From Colimorpha_A sp045591885 (GTDB lineage Bacteria; Bacillota; Clostridia; Oscillospirales; CAG-272): DNA of 6,504 nucleotides. The notes below the pieces were generated by a model. That model saw only the letters and a list, made by a program, of their open reading frames with translations. It did not search any database and was not told the origin of the DNA. The stretch lies in contig JAZNTT010000016.1 of NCBI GenBank assembly GCA_045591885.1, positions 1 to 6,504 of the forward strand, given 5' to 3'. Shown one piece after another: positions 4,909-6,504 of the stretch. Position 1 is the stretch's first letter. Every line of letters begins with the position of its first letter. Both the position numbers and the translations under genes were made by a program.

Positions 4909-5466
4909 TTATTTGTTCGGTAGGAAAAGTCGTTTAATTAACTCAATCCCTTTTTCGGACGGTCTGTATTTTTCGTTCGCCGCCAAATTTAATCTTCTTC
5001 TTTTACACGCCGTGATCGATGCTGAAAAATAATTCGTCATCGTTTCAGGCGTTATCGGCTCGCCCTCGCGCTGATCGAGATAGCGTACGACCGCCTCGGG
5101 CATAAGAAGCTCGGCGGCAAAGGCATCCGCCTCGCGTTCGGTCTCTTTTGTAAGAGACGCGTGTCCAAGGAGAACGTGACCAAGCTCGTGCGCAATCGTC
5201 CAGTTGCGTCTGCCGGCGTTCGTGATCCTGTCATCATATAGAATGAGGTTCATTCCCGAAAGCTTGATCGTGATCCCCTCGGCACTCGTCGGCAGGGAAG
5301 CGCCTGTTTTCTTTTCATAAGAGGAAAACGTATCAATTACTGCCGCACCGCAGGTGGTTATCCTTCGCAGGTCAAGAAAAGAAAGGGAATACTCACCGTT
5401 TATACGTTGCGAAAGAAGGAGCGACAGCGCCTTTTCCTCAATCAGTTTCTTTCTTACTTCTGTCAT
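4909..5466 (-). CDS. ImmA/IrrE-family metallopeptidase (anti-repressor protease)
   Basis: A 185-residue zinc peptidase of the ImmA/IrrE family (DUF955, COG2856). The zinc-binding HELGH motif lies at 93-97 (NWTIAHELGHVLLGH), and the downstream glutamate ligand is in EREADAFAAELLMP (about 110-123). Both are intact, so an active enzyme is predicted. In ICEBs1 and related elements ImmA cleaves the partner XRE repressor ImmR to derepress the element; in Deinococcus IrrE cleaves DdrO. Here the gene starts 29 bases inside the 3' end of an XRE repressor gene on the same strand. That implies translational coupling, and the repressor as the natural substrate. No strong ribosome-binding site precedes the ATG at 5466, which fits coupling. 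The C-terminal tail (KRRRLNLAANEKYRPSEKG and onward) is basic. Transcription ends at the bidirectional terminator 8-38 bases downstream. Confidence 0.9.
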   Translation of the reverse strand: MTEVRKKLIEEKALSLLLSQRINGEYSLSFLDLRRITTCGAAVIDTFSSYEKKTGASLPTSAEGITIKLSGMNLILYDDRITNAGRRNWTIAHELGHVLLGHASLTKETEREADAFAAELLMPEAVVRYLDQREGEPITPETMTNYFSASITACKRRRLNLAANEKYRPSEKGIELIKRLFLPNK

Positions 5467-5785
5467 TACTTCGTAGATAAATGTTCAAATTTGATTTAAA
5501 GCTGTTGACGAGTGCGTCGTGATCCTCGACTGAAATATCACGCGCGGCACGGAGAAGCACAAGAAGCTCCTTTTCAATATCTGTCTCCTCGTCCTCACGC
5601 CCCGTAAGGTATTCGAGGGAAACGCCGAAATAGTCGGCAATTCGGAGCATATTTTCAAGACTCGGGTCGCGCACGCCAGAGCGCCACTCGTAAACGATAG
5701 ATTTCGGTACGCCGATCTCTTTTGCGAGCATGACCGCGTTGATCCCCCTGCTTTTCAGCAGCTCGTTAAAACGTTCAGTAAACAT
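5438..5785 (-). CDS. XRE-family repressor (ImmR/Cro-CI-like) of the switch module
   Basis: A 115-residue DNA-binding protein. The N-terminal helix-turn-helix of the Cro/CI type spans about 4-61: MFTERFNELLKSRG, AVMLAKEIGVPKSIVYEWR, then DPSLENMLRIADYFGVSLEYLTG. An acidic, helical C-terminal part of about 50 residues probably dimerises and holds the site cleaved by the partner protease. The ATG at 5785 is chosen because GGAG (minus strand, 5794-5791) precedes it by five bases. A longer in-frame GTG start at 5827 would place the first codons across an operator and has no ribosome-binding site. Its promoter (5894-5866) and leader both carry TTCCGAAA-type sites, so it is predicted to be autoregulated and to repress the divergent sigma-like gene. 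Its stop overlaps the ImmA/IrrE start by 29 bp. Confidence 0.9.
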   Translation of the reverse strand: MFTERFNELLKSRGINAVMLAKEIGVPKSIVYEWRSGVRDPSLENMLRIADYFGVSLEYLTGREDEETDIEKELLVLLRAARDISVEDHDALVNSFKSNLNIYLRSNDRSKKETD

Positions 5786-5798
5786 AATTTCTCCAAAG

Positions 5799-5814
5799 TT
5801 CCGAAATTTCGGAA
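5799..5814. promoter_or_regulatory. Operator-like site O1 (perfect palindrome) in the repressor leader
   Basis: TTCCGAAATTTCGGAA is a perfect 16-bp palindrome. It lies downstream of the predicted repressor transcription start (about 5859) and just upstream of its GGAG site. Binding here would block elongation of the repressor transcript. As the most symmetric of four related sites, it is probably the strongest. Confidence 0.8.
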
Positions 5815-5820
5815 AAACAC

Positions 5821-5849
5821 TTGACAAATCCGAAATATTGGAATATAAT
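5821..5849 (+). promoter_or_regulatory. Perfect-consensus promoter for the sigma-like gene
   Basis: TTGACA (5821-5826), a 17-bp spacer and TATAAT (5844-5849) match the consensus at 12 of 12 positions on the plus strand, with a predicted start near 5856. The spacer is almost exactly filled by operator-like site O2 (5828-5843), so repressor and RNA polymerase could not both occupy it. Confidence 0.92.
5828..5843. promoter_or_regulatory. Operator-like site O2 in the spacer of the plus-strand promoter
   Basis: ATCCGAAATATTGGAA matches the O1 palindrome at 13 of 16 positions. It lies wholly between the -35 and -10 boxes of the sigma-like gene promoter, a classical repression position. Confidence 0.75.
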
Positions 5850-5865
5850 AGTGTTGGACAACTAA

Positions 5866-5894
5866 ATTATAAACTAATTTCGGAAATTTGTCAA
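5866..5894 (-). promoter_or_regulatory. Perfect-consensus promoter for the repressor-protease genes
   Basis: On the minus strand TTGACA (5894-5889), a 17-bp spacer and TATAAT (5871-5866) match the consensus at 12 of 12 positions, with a predicted start near 5859. It faces the plus-strand promoter head-on: the two -10 boxes are 16 bp apart, so the two polymerase footprints overlap. Operator-like site O3 lies in its spacer. Confidence 0.9.
5870..5885. promoter_or_regulatory. Operator-like site O3 in the spacer of the minus-strand promoter
   Basis: One half, ATTTCGGAA, is identical to O1; the other half is degenerate, for 11 of 16 matches overall. It lies between the -35 and -10 boxes of the repressor promoter and overlaps the last two bases of the -10. 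A weaker autorepression site is likely. Confidence 0.55.
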
Positions 5895-5900
5895 CTACTT

Positions 5901-5916
5901 TTCCGAAAAAACATAA
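5901..5916. promoter_or_regulatory. Operator-like half-site O4 in the sigma-like gene leader
   Basis: TTCCGAAA is a perfect half of O1, followed by a degenerate half (11 of 16 in total). It lies in the leader of the sigma-like gene, just upstream of GGGAGGT (5921-5927), mirroring the place of O1 in the repressor leader. Confidence 0.45.
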
Positions 5917-5931
5917 ATTCGGGAGGTAATT

Positions 5932-6414
5932 ATGAATAATAAGAACGCGAAGGATTTTTTGAATCAGTATGATACGCTTCAAACGTCCTGCCAAATTATA
6001 GACGAACAAATGTTCGAAGTTGCATCGCTTTTGCGCGAGCTGAAAAGGGAAGAAAACTCAGATAAGGGCGCGCAAAATGAAAACGTATCAAGAAGGGTTA
6101 ACAAGTATCTTGACCGTTTGACTAATGAATACAAGGATCTTTCAATGCGAAAACGGTTACTCACATATCGTATAAAAATGATTGAAAGCGTTGTTAGTGC
6201 CTTGCCCAAAAACGAACGAAAGGTGATAGAACGGTTTTTCTTTAGCCCCAATAAGCACTACGCGGCAGAGGATCTGATGGAGAAGCTTGAATTTGAAAAA
6301 ACTCATATATATCGTATAAGGACACGCGCGCTTGAAATGATATCCGAGATTATAGACAATCTTCCGTTATGCCAAAAAGCGTACGACGAGACACGAGAGG
6401 ATAATGCCGAATAA
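5932..6414 (+). CDS. Sigma-70 region 4-like / phage-type positive regulator
   Basis: A 160-residue, largely helical protein. The N-terminal half (about 5-85) is charged and predicted coiled-coil (FLNQYDTLQTSCQIIDEQMF, later LTNEYKDLSMRKRLLTYRIK). The C-terminal half carries a sigma-70 region 4-like helix-turn-helix at about 91-137, with LPKNERKVIERFFF, then AAEDLMEKLEFEKTHIYRIRTRALEMI. Proteins of this build (ArpU/RinA-like and DUF1492-like phage regulators, which resemble sigma factors) activate late or transfer genes in phages and integrative elements. The exact family is not certain. GGAGGT (5922-5927) sits four bases before the ATG. Its promoter carries an operator in the spacer, so it is the predicted output of the XRE/ImmA switch. 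Its 3' end overlaps the opposing spmB-like gene by 48 bp. Its own targets are not visible here. Confidence 0.75.
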   Translation: MNNKNAKDFLNQYDTLQTSCQIIDEQMFEVASLLRELKREENSDKGAQNENVSRRVNKYLDRLTNEYKDLSMRKRLLTYRIKMIESVVSALPKNERKVIERFFFSPNKHYAAEDLMEKLEFEKTHIYRIRTRALEMISEIIDNLPLCQKAYDETREDNAE

Positions 6415-6504
6415 CATAACAGCGATCGCGCAGGGAAGCGTGTAGCGTGACTTGGTCGCGCCCGCGCCCGACATATATAGAGCGGTGACGTAAAATACCG
6501 TGTC
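6367..6504 (-). CDS. spmB: Spore maturation protein B-like membrane protein, C-terminal fragment
   Basis: The minus strand is open from the window edge to TAA (6369-6367), giving 45 residues that begin DTVFYVTALYMSGAGATKSR. The pattern (D/E)TxFYxxAxYxxxxGxxKxRyxlpa, then a hydrophobic helix (IAVMLFGIILSCLVVRFLA) ending at the stop, is that of the C-terminus of SpmB. SpmB is a nucleoside-recognition/gate-domain membrane protein that works with SpmA in spore core dehydration. The ending looks natural in length and not truncated. The identification rests on a short fragment, and another gate-domain transporter is possible. It is convergent with the sigma-like gene, overlaps it by 48 bp, and no terminator is seen between them. 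Confidence 0.6.
   Translation of the reverse strand, partial: DTVFYVTALYMSGAGATKSRYTLPCAIAVMLFGIILSCLVVRFLA

Noticed and set aside
5786..5827. N-terminal extension of the XRE repressor from a GTG at 5827
   Set aside because: It would code across operator O1 without a ribosome-binding site, while the ATG at 5785 has GGAG at proper spacing and starts the normal HTH domain.

Overview
The window looks like chromosomal DNA of an anaerobic, spore-forming Firmicute (class Clostridia, probably Oscillospiraceae/Lachnospiraceae-like). This rests on sigma-A promoters with near-consensus TTGACA-17-TATAAT boxes, strong GGAGG ribosome-binding sites, a clostridial-type Rex repressor, a C-terminal fragment that resembles spore maturation protein SpmB, and many U-tailed terminators. 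No lineage marker such as rRNA is present, so the placement is an inference.

Region 1 (1-462): the 3' part of a LysR-type regulator gene, closed by an intrinsic terminator. Region 2 (463-3986): a redox / four-carbon-acid metabolism cluster. It holds an NAD-dependent lactate/malate dehydrogenase whose substrate-specificity residue (R81) is the malate-dehydrogenase type. Next comes a decayed 5' remnant of class II fumarase (fumC), then the NADH-sensing repressor rex, and 24 bp later a type Ic-like aspartate aminotransferase, followed by a clean terminator. All the enzymes act on oxaloacetate, malate, fumarate or aspartate, so the cluster looks like an oxaloacetate/redox node that has lost its fumarase.

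Region 3 (3987-4901): a strong extended -10 promoter whose predicted start is the first base of a long nested inverted repeat. The transcript (about 215 nt, 4211-4425) would fold into a 31-bp outer stem, a 12-bp inner stem and an apical loop able to form a 10-bp pseudoknot with sequence downstream of the stem. It ends in a terminator hairpin capped by a C(UGCG)G tetraloop. Immediately downstream are two small CxxC/CxxC proteins, one a putative lipoprotein and one with a glycine-rich hydrophobic segment. I do not recognise this RNA as a known family. It is either a stand-alone structured ncRNA or an attenuating leader of the small-protein operon, and it is the best candidate here for something undescribed.

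Region 4 (4902-6504): a phage/ICE-style switch. An XRE repressor gene overlaps an ImmA/IrrE metallopeptidase gene on the minus strand; opposite them on the plus strand is a sigma-70-region-4-like protein gene. Between them are two perfect-consensus promoters arranged face to face with their -10 boxes only 16 bp apart. Each has an operator-like site in its -35/-10 spacer, and a further site lies in each leader. No integrase or structural gene is visible, and the sigma-like gene runs tail-to-tail into, and overlaps by 48 bp, what looks like the host spmB gene. The module may therefore be domesticated, or may be one end of a larger element outside the window.
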